From contig MSED01000014.1 of the NCBI GenBank assembly GCA_002099365.1, positions 1,984,001 to 2,048,000 on the forward strand: a DNA stretch of 64,000 nt, written 5' to 3'. This document shows, one piece after another, positions 42,374 through 53,109 of the stretch. Source of the DNA: Phialophora verrucosa. Taxonomy: Eukaryota; Ascomycota; Eurotiomycetes; Chaetothyriales; Herpotrichiellaceae. Positions within the stretch are counted from its first letter, which is position 1, and every line of letters starts with the position of its first letter. The notes under the pieces are model-generated. The model did not search any database and was not told the DNA's origin. It was given only the letters and a program-made list of their open reading frames with translations. Both the position numbers and the translations under genes were made by a program.

Positions 42374-45300
42374 ATGGACTCGGTTGCGGCGCCACGTCGA
42401 ACTCGCTCCCCGTCTCCTTCTCCTTCTCCCTCTCGCTCTCCCTCTGCTCCCTCTGCTCCCTCCTCTCCATCTCAGAAGCCGAGCGAGGCTAGCACGCTTC
42501 GGATTATCACCGACCTACGCGCGAAGCAACTCCCGCTTGCGTCGCCCAGGAAAAGAGTCTCGACCGCAGCTCGCAGAGAAAACGACGGCGCCGTCTCGCC
42601 CTGCACGTTTCAGCCTCCGACACCATGCCCAGATAACTCAACCCTTTCCCAGTCGAGGTCCACCTCCCTCGCTTTCAACTACGATATCTTCATCACGAGC
42701 CCAAGGCGGTTGCCTCCTACCCCGAGGATGGGGACCCTTCCAGAAGAGCGAGAGACGCTGCTAAACCAAGCAGGCAGACCGTCCGAAGATGCATATCCTA
42801 GGCTTTCTCAGGACAGTGTGACAACCGCGTCGACGGTATCGTTGGTCCTGGAGAGTCTCAATTCGTCACATGCCGCGGAAAAGCACGCGCAACTCACCGA
42901 GTACCGAGATGACGACAGTGATCCTGAGTTGCCCAGGTTCAAAGACAAGAACTACACCATTGGCGGGCAGCACATGTCAAGAGGGCTGAAGCGGGCGCTA
43001 TGGATCGTCGCAGCGATTGCAATCGTTGGTTGGGGGTTAGCCCTCGCTGCGTTCCTGGCTGGTGGTCGGTACAAACATGCCTCAACGTTGGATTACGACC
43101 ATGAGACGCCGATCAAGAGCTCGGGAAAGAAGGTCACCATGGAGCAGATACGGAATGGGCAGTGGTCGCCTAGGTACGCGAATATCGAGTGGACTGCGGG
43201 CCCCAACGGCGAGGATGGACTGTTGTTGGAGATCAATCGGCCGGGCAAGGATTACCTGGTCGTCGAGGATATCCGGAGTCGGACCTCGTCTGCGGCGAAC
43301 GCTCTCAAATCCAGGACGTTGGTGAAGAGTGGGTGGATCAATTACGGCGGACAACAATACTGGACCACGGACTTCTGGGTCAGCCCGGACATGAAGAAGG
43401 TTCTCCTTCTGGCGAACCCGGAAAAGGTGTTTCGACACTCCTTCCTCGGACTCTACTTTATCCTCGACGTCGAGACGCAGAATGCTCAGCCGCTCGATCC
43501 GGCCCTGCCGGACACGAAGATCCAACTGGCCCAGTGGTCACCTCAGAGCGATTCTATCGTCTTCACGAGAGACAACAACCTCTTCCTGAGGTCACTCTCG
43601 TCGCCTCAGGTGACCACGATCACCACCGATGGCGGCCCCGAGTACTTCTACGGGATTCCGGACTGGGCGTACGAGGAAGAAGTCTTCGGTACCAACACGG
43701 CCACCTGGTGGGCAAGGGATGGCCAATACCTCGCCTTCCTGCGCACCAACGAGACCACCGTCCCGGAATATCCCGTGCAATTTTTCCTCTCAAGGCCGAG
43801 TGGAAAAGCGCCCATCGAGGGACTGGAGAACTATCCAGAGGTGAAGGAAATCAAGTACCCCAAAGCTGGAGCACCCAATCCGGTGGTGGACATGCTGTTC
43901 TACGACGTCGTGAAACAGGAGGTCTTCTCCGTGGACATCGAGGGTGGGTTTCCCGACGACGACCGCATCATCTTCAACATTGTCTTCGCGGATGACGGAA
44001 AAGCATTGGTCTCGGAGTCGAACCGTGAGAGTGAACGGGTAAGGATTGTGCTTGTCGACGTCGCGGCGCAAACCGGACATACCGTCCGAATCGTCGACCT
44101 GAAAGATGTCGACGGAGGCTGGATTGAACCTACGCAGCAGACCAAGTACATCCCGGCCGATCCAGACAATGGTCGTCTAGAAGACGGCTACGTCGACGTT
44201 GTCGTTTCTGGCTATGGCAACCACTTGGCTTACTTTTCACCCTTGAACAGCTCGATCCCAATCATGCTGACGAAAGGGGACTGGGAGGTGGATGGCGGGC
44301 CAGCCGCGGTCGATCTGAAGAACAATCTGGTGTATTTCACCGCGGCCAAGGAAGCACCTTCGCAGCGCCATGTGTACAGCGTCAAACTGGACGGCACAGA
44401 CATGCAATCGCTCGTCCCCACCAACGAAGCCGGATATTGGGACGCCTCATTCTCTTCCGGAGCAGGCTACATCAGCCTGAAATACACCGGGCCCAGCATC
44501 CCGTACCAGAAAGTCGTCTCCACGCCGGCCAACCCCGAGAAAATCTCGCAAGTCCTCGAAGGAAACAAGGCCCTCGCTCAGATGGCATCCTCGCACGAAC
44601 TCCCCCATCAGATCTTCCAAAACGTCAGCATCGACGACTATACCCTACAAGTCGTCGAGCGCCGCCCGCCTCACTTCGACCCGAAGAAAAAGTACCCCGT
44701 CCTCTTCTACCTGTACGGTGGCCCAGGCTCACAGATGGTCAACCGCCGCTTCCACGTCGATTTCCAATCCTACGTCGCGTCCTCTCTCGGCTATATCGTC
44801 GTCACGGTTGACGGGCGTGGCACGGGCTTCATTGGCCGCAAAGCCCGCACCCTTATCCGCGAAAATCTCGGCTTCTACGAGGCGCACGATCAAATAGCCA
44901 CGGCCAAGATCTGGGCCGAGAAGCCGTACGTCGACGCCGACAGAATTGCCATTTGGGGGTGGTCGTACGGCGGGTTCATGACGCTGAAGGTCCTCGAGAC
45001 GGATGCGGGCGAGACGTTCAAGTACGGCATGGCGGTGGCGCCCGTGACCGACTGGCGGTTCTACGACAGCATCTACACCGAGCGGTACATGCGGACGCCG
45101 CAGAACAATCCGCTGGGGTACGACAAGTCGGCCATCTCGAACGTGACGGCGATGTCCCAGAACGTGCGGTTTCTCATCATGCACGGCGTGGCGGACGACA
45201 ACGTGCACATGCAGAACACTCTGACGTTGCTGGACAAGTTCGACCTGGCGGGCGTTGAGAACTACGACGTGCACTTCTTCCCGGATAGCGACCACAGCAT

Positions 45301-45466
45301 TCTGTTCCACAACGCCAACAGTATCGTGTATGACAAGTTGGGCAAGTGGCTGGTCAATGCGTTCAACGGGGAGTGGTACCGCACCGAGGATCCGCGGCCC
45401 GTGGACCCCGGCGAGACGAACAACGATCTCGACGAGAGGGAGAGCGAGGAGAGCGAGGAGAGCTGA
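42374..45466 (+). CDS. dipeptidyl aminopeptidase, type IV (DapB/Ste13-like)
   Basis: Type-II membrane serine protease of family S9B that removes X-Pro or X-Ala dipeptides, in the Golgi or vacuole membrane. Single exon, 1030 aa. The cytosolic N-tail is Ser/Pro-rich (RSPSPSPSPSRSPSAPSAP) and unusually long. One TM helix at about 208-230 (IVAAIAIVGWGLALAAFLAGG). Then the DPPIV beta-propeller (WTTDFWVSPDMKKVLLLANPEK, DWAYEEEVFGTN) and the alpha/beta-hydrolase domain with GWSYGG (Ser at about 863), VADDNVH (Asp) and DSDHSI (His). The C-tail is acidic. Homologues are about 840-920 aa, so the start could lie further inside; ATG 42374 is the first in frame. Confidence 0.95.
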   Translation: MDSVAAPRRTRSPSPSPSPSRSPSAPSAPSSPSQKPSEASTLRIITDLRAKQLPLASPRKRVSTAARRENDGAVSPCTFQPPTPCPDNSTLSQSRSTSLAFNYDIFITSPRRLPPTPRMGTLPEERETLLNQAGRPSEDAYPRLSQDSVTTASTVSLVLESLNSSHAAEKHAQLTEYRDDDSDPELPRFKDKNYTIGGQHMSRGLKRALWIVAAIAIVGWGLALAAFLAGGRYKHASTLDYDHETPIKSSGKKVTMEQIRNGQWSPRYANIEWTAGPNGEDGLLLEINRPGKDYLVVEDIRSRTSSAANALKSRTLVKSGWINYGGQQYWTTDFWVSPDMKKVLLLANPEKVFRHSFLGLYFILDVETQNAQPLDPALPDTKIQLAQWSPQSDSIVFTRDNNLFLRSLSSPQVTTITTDGGPEYFYGIPDWAYEEEVFGTNTATWWARDGQYLAFLRTNETTVPEYPVQFFLSRPSGKAPIEGLENYPEVKEIKYPKAGAPNPVVDMLFYDVVKQEVFSVDIEGGFPDDDRIIFNIVFADDGKALVSESNRESERVRIVLVDVAAQTGHTVRIVDLKDVDGGWIEPTQQTKYIPADPDNGRLEDGYVDVVVSGYGNHLAYFSPLNSSIPIMLTKGDWEVDGGPAAVDLKNNLVYFTAAKEAPSQRHVYSVKLDGTDMQSLVPTNEAGYWDASFSSGAGYISLKYTGPSIPYQKVVSTPANPEKISQVLEGNKALAQMASSHELPHQIFQNVSIDDYTLQVVERRPPHFDPKKKYPVLFYLYGGPGSQMVNRRFHVDFQSYVASSLGYIVVTVDGRGTGFIGRKARTLIRENLGFYEAHDQIATAKIWAEKPYVDADRIAIWGWSYGGFMTLKVLETDAGETFKYGMAVAPVTDWRFYDSIYTERYMRTPQNNPLGYDKSAISNVTAMSQNVRFLIMHGVADDNVHMQNTLTLLDKFDLAGVENYDVHFFPDSDHSILFHNANSIVYDKLGKWLVNAFNGEWYRTEDPRPVDPGETNNDLDERESEESEES

Positions 45467-46305
45467 GTAAAGACAGCCAGCGTTGTGTTGTACTGTATAT
45501 TGCGTCTCTCACGGGCACGAGATGGACAGAGCGGGAAGTTCCGATCATCGCTCGTCGCGCTGCTGTGAGTGTCTAGCGGCGAATATAGTGATTTTGTATA
45601 TCAAATGAAATCGAAATGAACAATGTCAATACTAAACGCATACTCAGTTACTGACACAACCAAGCTTGAGCAGATCCTATGGTCGTCTCGGCGTGAAGGA
45701 ACAGCTCCCCCCTCTCTCATCCGTCCTATGATAATGAATCTATCGTAATGGTTGTTGATATAGACGAGACGAGACGAGACGAGACGAGACGAGATGGGCT
45801 GGACTCCCTTAAGTGTTGATCGTCGAGTACTAAGTAGTAGTTTAACTTTATAAACCTTCAATAAAGATAGACGAGGCGAGGAGAGACGAGACGAGACGAG
45901 ACGACATGAGACGAGACGAGCGGGATTGGACTCTCTCAAGTATTTATTGTCAAGTCTCAAGCTAAATGTTCGTCTGTGCGAACAAGTCTCTCGTGATGTG
46001 TTTGGTGGAGATAGATTAGAGGAGATAGATAGGACTCTTGTGTGTCAGGTATTGAGTCTCAAGTCGAATCTCGTCCACGCCAACAATTCTCGTGATGTTA
46101 TTGGTAAGGAGAGACAAAAAACGATATAGCTTGTTTCTTTTTTTGATGTCGTCTCAAGCCAAATATCCGTCTACGCCAACCATTCTCGCGCACTATTCTC
46201 AACAAAGAAGACGTGACGAGACGAGGTGCCCTGGACTTTCTTTGAGTGTTGTCAAGTCTCAAGCAAATGTCCGTCTACGCCAACAATTCTCGCGTGATGT
46301 TGTTG
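45467..46305. repeat. decayed tandem repeats and GACGA microsatellite abutting a gene 3' end
   Basis: Four imperfect copies of a ~50-bp block start TCAAGCAAATGTCCGTCTAC-like, at about 45955-46006, 46055-46102, 46152-46200 and 46256-46305, spaced about 100 bp apart. Between them lie expanded GACGA runs (45762-45795, 45880-45920) and decayed copies of the adjoining ACGAG-TGCC-TGGACTCTC segment. The right-most copy overlaps the last codons of the carboxylesterase gene, so the unit derives from that gene's 3' end. Confidence 0.8.
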
Positions 46306-48181
46306 ATAAACGAGATGCCTTGGGCTCTCCACGTGTCTGCTTCGACAAAGCTGCCATTCGCATTCAGCACCATATTCGTCGGGTCCGCAAGATCGTACGC
46401 CGGCCACAGAGGCAAGCCCGTCTGATTCCGGCCTCCCCCGCCTCCTGCCGCCACTCCGTTGGGATTCCTGGTCGCCGCAAAGTTGGCGTACGCCTTGCCG
46501 ATGCCCAAGCTCAGGGCGCGGTAGGCGCTGTACTGCGGCAGGGGACCCATGGCGCCGCTGATGTTCTGGAAGCTGAACATGACGTTGACGCCGTGGCCGA
46601 CGGCCACGGGCGCGGTGGCGTTGTACAGAGGCGTGTCGAAGCGGAAGCTGTACACATCGCGGACCCCGCCCTTGACGTACTCTTCGCAGGTTTTGCGGCG
46701 CTGGGCGATCATCACGAGGTCTCCACCGATGGCTGCGCTGCGGCGCCATTGAAGGCCCAGAGACGGGTACACGGTATCCGTTGTGATGGCGTAGGGGGGC
46801 TCGAGCTGCGGTTCGTTCGGGTACAGGTCCAGAAGCGTGCGGATGCTGGCCGGGCTGAGCGCATAGTCGCGCCAGTAGAACAGACTGTCAAAGACGTCCT
46901 GGGTGGTGTTGAGGCCCATGACCGAAAAGCTGGCGCCTTCGTCGGTGTTTGCGCCATTGATGATTGGCACGTGGACGAATTGGCCCCGCGCCGCAAGCAC
47001 GCTCGGGTAGTCTGTGAGGAAGGTCCCGTCGACGATGGGATTCCACACGACGCTGTAGTTCGAGGCAAAGAGGTCGGCCGAGCTCAGGTTTCGCAGGCAC
47101 GCGACTTGGCTTGGGAGAGTCCAATCAGTGGGGCCTACAACGCGTCAGTCCTTTTGTGCCGGCTCAAGTGGTGACGACGGGCGTCCAACTCACAGCCAAC
47201 GGTCCTGCTCAGATTCGCCGCGGCAACATGGTAGAATGGCAGGGCGTTGAGACTCGTGCCGATCGAGCCTCCAGACTCCATGATTGCCGCCGAGTAAAGG
47301 CCGTCATCACGCCCGCCAAAGGAGTGAAGATGGAGACCGATGCTCTGCGCACCCGCCGATTCACCCCCTATATTTGTTAGCATGGTTCAAGAGATCGCGG
47401 AAGAGGAGGGAGTAATGTTGTGCTGAACGGCGAACCTACAAATAGTGATATGGGACGCGTCTCCGCCGAAAGCGGCAATATTCTCCTTGACCCATGCGAA
47501 GGCCATGCGTTGGTCGAGGAATCCAGCATTCGAAGACCCTTCCGCAAGTATGACTGGCGTCTGGAGGAAGCCCCAGACACCCAGTCTGTAATTGATAGAA
47601 ACTCCGATGAATGGGTTGTCCGTCAACGTTGAGGTATGGACGATTCCGGACATATTGTACTGAGGACCAGCACTGCTGCCAGCGAACAGACCTTGCCCGA
47701 GTTCGTCAGTGACGGTTGAGAATGTGGGGAGAGGCGCAATTCCCTACCTCCACCATAGATCCAAATCAGTACAGGAAGGCTCTGGTTCGCATATCCGCTG
47801 GGTCTCACAACTGGGTCTGTCAGTGGAGGACCGACAAGCACGGAGCACAGATTCTACTCTACCATTCAATGTCAAGCAGTCCTCACTCAGATTGTAATTG
47901 CTGTTGTACTGATAGCAACTGTACCCATATTTGGTGGCATCCAAGACGCCATCATACGAAGTGTTCAGCGACTGCGGCCACCTGAAACGCAGGTTGCCGA
48001 CAGGAGGTTGTGCGAAGGGGATGCCCAGGAAGAAATCCTGATTCCAGGAGGCAGAATGGACACCACGCACGGTTCCATTCTTGACAGTGATGGTGGGAGC
48101 AGTATCTCGTGGAGAAGGTGCCGCGTCTACGGTGAAGAGCGATGCAGAGGATGCCAAAAGCCAAACCAGCTTGAAGTACAT
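46275..48181 (-). CDS. secreted type-B carboxylesterase/lipase
   Basis: Alpha/beta-hydrolase of the cholinesterase-like family, 555 aa, predicted secreted: signal peptide VWLLASSASLFTVDA at about residues 5-20. Five exons: 47863-48181, 47748-47810, 47440-47691, 47194-47367 and 46275-47134. Introns of 52, 56, 72 and 59 nt each restore family motifs at the joins. Seen: FFLGIPFAQPPVGNLRF (type-B signature 2 region), EDCLTLN, WIYGGGLFAG oxyanion strand, NYRLGVWGFL, the nucleophile elbow WGESAGAQ (Ser about 214), GANTDEGASF (acid), and VGHGVNVMF (His). Several N-glycosylation sequons (NNT, NLS, NYS, NGS). The substrate is unknown. It lies next to a Zn2Cys6 factor in the same orientation. The 3' end is embedded in the tandem-repeat array. 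Confidence 0.93.
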
Positions 48182-48966
48182 GTTGTCCGTTCACTAGGAC
48201 CGTAGAAACACCCGAGAGGGTCGAGCCTGTACCGTAGACATCTTCGTCTAGCTATAAGTCAATGCAACGAGAAATACTCGGTCAAAGAGCCGCCGAGCAA
48301 GATTCCCCAGATTGGAGCATTATGGCACACGGAGTACTTGCATCGGAGAGCCTTGCGTATGGGGAAGGGGGAGATTTGCGGGGAAAGAGGCCAGAGAGCA
48401 ATTCGTCACCCGTGGTGCTCGAGTATACATTGCGTCGTGGTTGCTTTGGGTCGACAGGAGGAATTCAGCCGAATTTCGCTGCTGTGCGGAGAGACCAGGC
48501 CATAGGGCTGCATGTGCGGCAGATCGACTGCTTAAATACCCCAGCGGCCGTTCGCCGTTTCTTGCAGCGAGCTGTAGGAACACAGTACTCTCGGATCCTC
48601 TTAAAGAGTCTACACTGAGAATGTGGATTTGACGATGATGGGAGGAAGTGACTTGGTGAGTTTGGCGGTTGCGGTGATAAAGCTGCAAAACAAGCAAAGT
48701 TGCCAATACGGAACGTCCGGCCAATCATGGACGCGCAAGTGGGGGCTGTACCAGTCTCAGCCACGAGTATTTCTAGTCTTTGTCTTGATATGGGGAGAGA
48801 AGGTTCATTCATTGTCATCAGAGTGGACGTTCTACAGATCTTGTTGAGCGTAAAAGTACCGAAAATGTACCCCGGAAGGTTACGTGCCACCGTCACATGT
48901 TGATACACACCGAGTCGCCGAGCATCAGTCACAGAGAATGCTCACCACAGGATCATCCACCCCCCG
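48182..48966. other. intergenic region, carboxylesterase promoter side
   Basis: 785 bp between the esterase ATG and the stop of the second Zn2Cys6 gene; both genes are on the minus strand. No gene supported. Confidence 0.4.
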
Positions 48967-51234
48967 TCAGGGTATCTCCCCCATATCCTGCATGATATAG
49001 TCCCATTGCGCCCAATCCAGTTGGACGTCTGCCAGCGCCAAATCATGCGCTAAGCTGTGTTCAGATGCAAAGATCCCGTCACCAGCCAGAGGTGGTGGGA
49101 CCGGCTGGAAGGTTGGCAAGGGGAGCTGGCTGCTTGCGCTGGAAGGGCCGTATATGGTGTTCGCAGAGAAGAGGTTACTGGGTGGAGGCTGCGTCGGTGG
49201 TGGGACGCTCTCCCAGCCCATCGCTGTGGAGAACTGACTCTCACTGCCCCCGCCATCGTTGAAAGCAGCTCCCGTAGTGCCAGAGGTTCCCTTGGACGAG
49301 GTAGCCGTGGCGAGCTTCAGCGGCCCGGTCTCCCGCTGCTCGCGGAGCTGCTGGATGTACTCGGGAGTGAACTTGGGGAACACGCCGTTGGTGCTCGCGC
49401 GAAGGGCTTTCTCCCTGGCGGCGTACGCTTTCAAGCACAAGCTCCCCACGGCCACGTGCAATGGTCGCTTGTAATCCGTCACAAAGTATGGATGGTACCG
49501 GTAGATCTCGTCCACCTCCTGCCAAGCTCGGTCCGCCTCGGGTCCCAACGTCGTCTCCTTGAGGTCGTTGAGGACAAATATGAGGGCTTGCCACACAAAG
49601 TGCACCCGGGTATGCCAGATGAATCTCTGCAAGTGCTTCGACGAATGCGCCATATTTATCGCTTCGAGGAGCTTCAACGATACTTTCCAGAGATATTCCC
49701 GTTCTGACGGCGGCAGTTGCTCCTGGAAGCCCCACTTTCGCGGATGATGAGCCATCAACCTCATCATGTTGATGGCTCCCCTCCCGATGATAATGGACAT
49801 GAACTGGATAGGCACCGAAGGATCGCAGTACTTGAGAAATTTGTCTTCAAGCCGTTGTTCCAACTCGTCCATGATGGCATCTCGCTCTTCCAGCGAGCTC
49901 TTCCATGGCGTAGACAGGCGCAAGCTCTCGAAGTCAATGCTCGATTTTTGCCTTTGCTTCTCCAGGAAGAACATGGTGAGCTCGACGCGCAGAAGGCACG
50001 ATATCATCTCCGTCGGTCTTGTTTGCGGGACGGGCGGTTCCGTCATCTCTGGATAGAGGTCTTCGTCGTTCACGTTGGTGGGTGCCAGAGTGTCAGAGAA
50101 GGACAGGTCGCCAAATCGGCCGGAGCCGCTGAGCTCTGCCGAGCGTCCTTCCAACACGACTATCTGCCACCAGAGGCGTCGCCGCATTTCTGTCTCGAAA
50201 ACCGACAGCCCGAGCCCTGAGCCGTCGCGATGGAGGCCCATACCTTGGGCGACGCGGCTGGCGATTCCTGCCAATGTCCAGTTTGTCCGAGGATCGTAGT
50301 TTTCGCGCATGGAGAAAAGGTAGAGAGACAGGGCTTGGAGCACGACCAGCTCCGAGGTGTTCATAAATCTCGCACGGGCAAGCGCTTTCCGCGTGGCATG
50401 TCGGTATCTCGCCAGCAGAACCTTGCGCGGTTCGCCAAGTTTCATCTCACACTCTTCATCGTCGATCGTGTAGACTGCAGCGGCGTAAATCGCAAACAAA
50501 AGCGCCTCCAGGCCTCGCGGCAGATTGTCGAGCTGCATGCAGGCTTGCTCGAGGGTCTTCTGGAACGACGGATAGTGGATGAATTTTGTCATTGGGTTGA
50601 TGTTGTCCTGGTATATCTGCCAGAGGATGAAGATATTTGTTGGGGAGGGGTGGAGGTGTTGGACCGTGTTGCTGGTCGGAGTGTAGCCTAGGATGAAGTC
50701 GGTGCTCTCCTCGACGGGGGTGCCAGCATCGTCCTCGTCGTCGTCGGAGTACTCCGCGATCGCCTGGCTCGGCTGTTGGAACTCATCCGAAAGACTCGCC
50801 CAGAGATTGTTCTCGATGAACAGGGACTTGCCCTGGTCTACGATCAACCGGCCAGACTTTCTGATCTCGGGCGACGCGAAGATGAGGTCCTCACCCCTCG
50901 TTCCCAGGGCATCGGGGCTGAGTTGCTGTGAACTCGGTTGGGTCTGCGAAGGGCTTTCAAGCGTCGCAGAGTCCGACGCCGTGCGCGACAGCGTCTCGGG
51001 ATTGTCGATGTCGATGCCTTTGCTTTTCAGCAGTTCTTCGCATTTTCTGAGCCGCGCCAGCAACAGATCCTCCTGCAAGCGTTTCTTCCTGCGACGCGGA
51101 GCAGGCGGGACGCGGAAGACGCATTCAACGTTGGACTTGACGCAGTTGGCGCACGGGCTCTGCTTGTCGCATTTCACCTTGCGCTCAAAACAACGAATGC
51201 AGCTGAATGCCTTGGGGAGGCGCTGCTCTTCCAT
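48967..51234 (-). CDS. Zn2Cys6 transcription factor with fungal_trans domain
   Basis: Nuclear regulator, 755 aa, single exon, ATG 51234. The zinc cluster is at the very N-terminus (Cys-x2-Cys-x6-Cys-x5-Cys-x2-Cys-x6-Cys at about residues 12-38, CIRCFERKVKCDKQSPCANC), followed by a basic linker (RRRKKR) and a coiled-coil stretch (EDLLLARLRKCEELLKSKG). The fungal-specific transcription factor domain covers about 190-450: HPSPTNIFILWQIYQDNINPM, LEALLFAIYAAAVYTI, GLHRDGSGLGLSVFETEMRR. The C-terminus is Pro/Ser/Gly-rich and acidic, consistent with activation. It is upstream of a secreted esterase and diverges from an unknown protein gene. Targets are unknown. Confidence 0.94.
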   Translation of the reverse strand: MEEQRLPKAFSCIRCFERKVKCDKQSPCANCVKSNVECVFRVPPAPRRRKKRLQEDLLLARLRKCEELLKSKGIDIDNPETLSRTASDSATLESPSQTQPSSQQLSPDALGTRGEDLIFASPEIRKSGRLIVDQGKSLFIENNLWASLSDEFQQPSQAIAEYSDDDEDDAGTPVEESTDFILGYTPTSNTVQHLHPSPTNIFILWQIYQDNINPMTKFIHYPSFQKTLEQACMQLDNLPRGLEALLFAIYAAAVYTIDDEECEMKLGEPRKVLLARYRHATRKALARARFMNTSELVVLQALSLYLFSMRENYDPRTNWTLAGIASRVAQGMGLHRDGSGLGLSVFETEMRRRLWWQIVVLEGRSAELSGSGRFGDLSFSDTLAPTNVNDEDLYPEMTEPPVPQTRPTEMISCLLRVELTMFFLEKQRQKSSIDFESLRLSTPWKSSLEERDAIMDELEQRLEDKFLKYCDPSVPIQFMSIIIGRGAINMMRLMAHHPRKWGFQEQLPPSEREYLWKVSLKLLEAINMAHSSKHLQRFIWHTRVHFVWQALIFVLNDLKETTLGPEADRAWQEVDEIYRYHPYFVTDYKRPLHVAVGSLCLKAYAAREKALRASTNGVFPKFTPEYIQQLREQRETGPLKLATATSSKGTSGTTGAAFNDGGGSESQFSTAMGWESVPPPTQPPPSNLFSANTIYGPSSASSQLPLPTFQPVPPPLAGDGIFASEHSLAHDLALADVQLDWAQWDYIMQDMGEIP

Positions 51235-52011
51235 GGTGGAGTGGGTGTGAATGTCACGGCACGATGAATCATGTGGGCGCAGGAAGATGCATTTCGCTCA
51301 GAGCCAGGATTGTCTCTACTGTGGTACGATATGTTCGAGGGAAAATCAGGCAGACGGCATCATCGAGGTGAATTGTCCTTACCCGAAGCAGCTACTGTTG
51401 ACGCAACTGTAAATACGAAAACGCACCTGCTTGGCGACTATCGCATGCGGTACAATCAGTGCAGTCAGTATTGTTTGCAAATCTCTGGTATATTGACTAG
51501 ACGCCCATGTCCAAGCTTTCGCTGGCAGGAGCTCAGCAGTCAAGCTAGATACTTACATCGGTAATTTGCAGTCACTGCGCTGTCCTCCGTAATCGTGAAG
51601 CGCTTCCGCAGGAGGTTGGTTATTATTAGGATCGCCTACGCACGTAGACACTCACTGGAGCTGTACCAGATCGAGCGGAAGGGTCAGATGCGAGTGCCGA
51701 TCCCAAATCCTCTGGTCGATGTCCTGCAGCCGGGTACGCAAGTAGGTACAACAGGTGTGTGTCAACATGGAGGCTGAGAATAGCAAACCCGCCCTCGAGC
51801 CGGCCCCGTCAGCAAAGCCACCCACCAGGGCCACACTCCATGTGTACCTACATATAAAGTTAGTTGCCATCAGCATCACTCCGTGCCACTGAGTGTTCCC
51901 AATCCACAGATCTAACACCTTGGCCCATTCTGCTGGTGTTCCCCCAGAAAACCATCCTTCTTTGTCCATACAACTGCGCTCACCTGCTCGGCAACGGTCG
52001 ACAACTCCGAG
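51235..52011. promoter_or_regulatory. divergent region, Zn2Cys6 factor / unknown protein
   Basis: 777 bp between divergent starts; no gene supported. Confidence 0.4.
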
Positions 52012-53109
52012 ATGATGAGCGATAGCCACCAAAATGTGAACCAGCACCTAGAAGCCATCTCGGGCAGATTGGTCTGCCTGCTCGACCAACTCGCAGAGCG
52101 ACGCGAGCAAAGCACCACAAGGGCGGAAAGGAAACACCTCGATCGACTACGCAGAGATGCCAAGAAGCAGGTCTCGGTCATCATCAAGCTCCAAAGCTCG
52201 GTCCACGACGCGAACGCCGTCATTGCAAAGTCCTCGCACGCCTTGATGGGCACTCCCGACGCAGACAGCGGGAAAATATCAGCACGCCAGAGCCTCGCCT
52301 CCGATGTGGACAGCATGCTCTTCCGAGCCGTCGCCGGCCCATTTCAAAACCAACACCGCCTTCGTCTTGTTCAGCAACGCCGGAGCCTCGAGCTGAGCCA
52401 ACTCTTGAAGCCCTGGAAACAGACAAAGTCGCAGTATCCGGCAAAACTCCGCGAACGACAGTCCGGCGTGACCACCAGCGCCAGCACGACCACCACGCTG
52501 GAGCAATCGCCGAGCACGAGATCGAACGACAGCGCTAGTCCCGACACGAAGCCTGCCATGCCAGGACCAAAAGTCGAAGTTCACCCAGAGGGCGACACGC
52601 CAGATCTATCAGTGCCCCCTCAAGAAGGGTCAGATCGGGCTTCAGATTCAGGTTCGGATTCAGATTCGGATCCAGATCCAAATCCACAATCCGACTCTCC
52701 CTCGTGCTCCTGCTCCTCCTCCTCGTCGTCCCTAAGCCCCTCTCTGCAAGACCAAGACCGAGATCAAGACTGGAGCCCTGGCCATTCAGTGTCACTTCCT
52801 CCTCCACTTCCCCGGAAATCTTCTCGCCGAGTATCGTACACTCAGCGGGTCCCCTCGCCGAGCCAAATGCCTCCACTGCCGTCGATGTCGATGTCGATGC
52901 CGTTGCCGTTGTCGCCTCTGCCACTCATGCCGAGGACGCCACGGCCTTTGGTGCCCGAGTCCGAGCCGGCTGCCAAGTCCTCCTCCTCCGGCTCCTCAGC
53001 TGCGAGCACCTCCACCGCCGCCGACGACCTCGCCGAAGAAATACTCTCTGGGCTCGAGAAGCGGTATAGTCTCACCATAACGAGGACAACGCCGCCTTTG
53101 ACCCCATAA
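52012..53109 (+). CDS. unknown low-complexity protein with N-terminal helical region
   Basis: Not recognised. 365 aa, single exon, starts with two consecutive ATGs (52012). Residues about 1-75 are predicted helical and charged (LEAISGRLVCLLDQLAERRE, KHLDRLRRDAKKQVSVIIK), resembling the N-terminal helical segment of small fungal regulators, although no named domain is claimed. The rest is Ser/Pro/Asp-rich low complexity with an acidic SDSGSDSDSDPDPNP run and a Met/Pro/Ser run (MSMSMPLPLSPLPLM). A short helix ends the protein (DDLAEEILSGLEKRY). Start and frame are plausible, but a frame this repetitive could also be overextended. It diverges from the second Zn2Cys6 gene. Confidence 0.6.
   Translation: MMSDSHQNVNQHLEAISGRLVCLLDQLAERREQSTTRAERKHLDRLRRDAKKQVSVIIKLQSSVHDANAVIAKSSHALMGTPDADSGKISARQSLASDVDSMLFRAVAGPFQNQHRLRLVQQRRSLELSQLLKPWKQTKSQYPAKLRERQSGVTTSASTTTTLEQSPSTRSNDSASPDTKPAMPGPKVEVHPEGDTPDLSVPPQEGSDRASDSGSDSDSDPDPNPQSDSPSCSCSSSSSSLSPSLQDQDRDQDWSPGHSVSLPPPLPRKSSRRVSYTQRVPSPSQMPPLPSMSMSMPLPLSPLPLMPRTPRPLVPESEPAAKSSSSGSSAASTSTAADDLAEEILSGLEKRYSLTITRTTPPLTP

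Noticed and set aside
43082..45310. Several frames of 60-270 codons inside the dipeptidyl aminopeptidase gene
   Set aside because: Antisense or out-of-frame shadows of a GC3-rich coding region with a complete S9 protease in the other frame.
45760..45920. GACGA runs as a possible CRISPR-like array or telomere
   Set aside because: Unit is a 5-bp microsatellite without spacers, and the fungal nuclear context excludes CRISPR. It is not TTAGGG-like.
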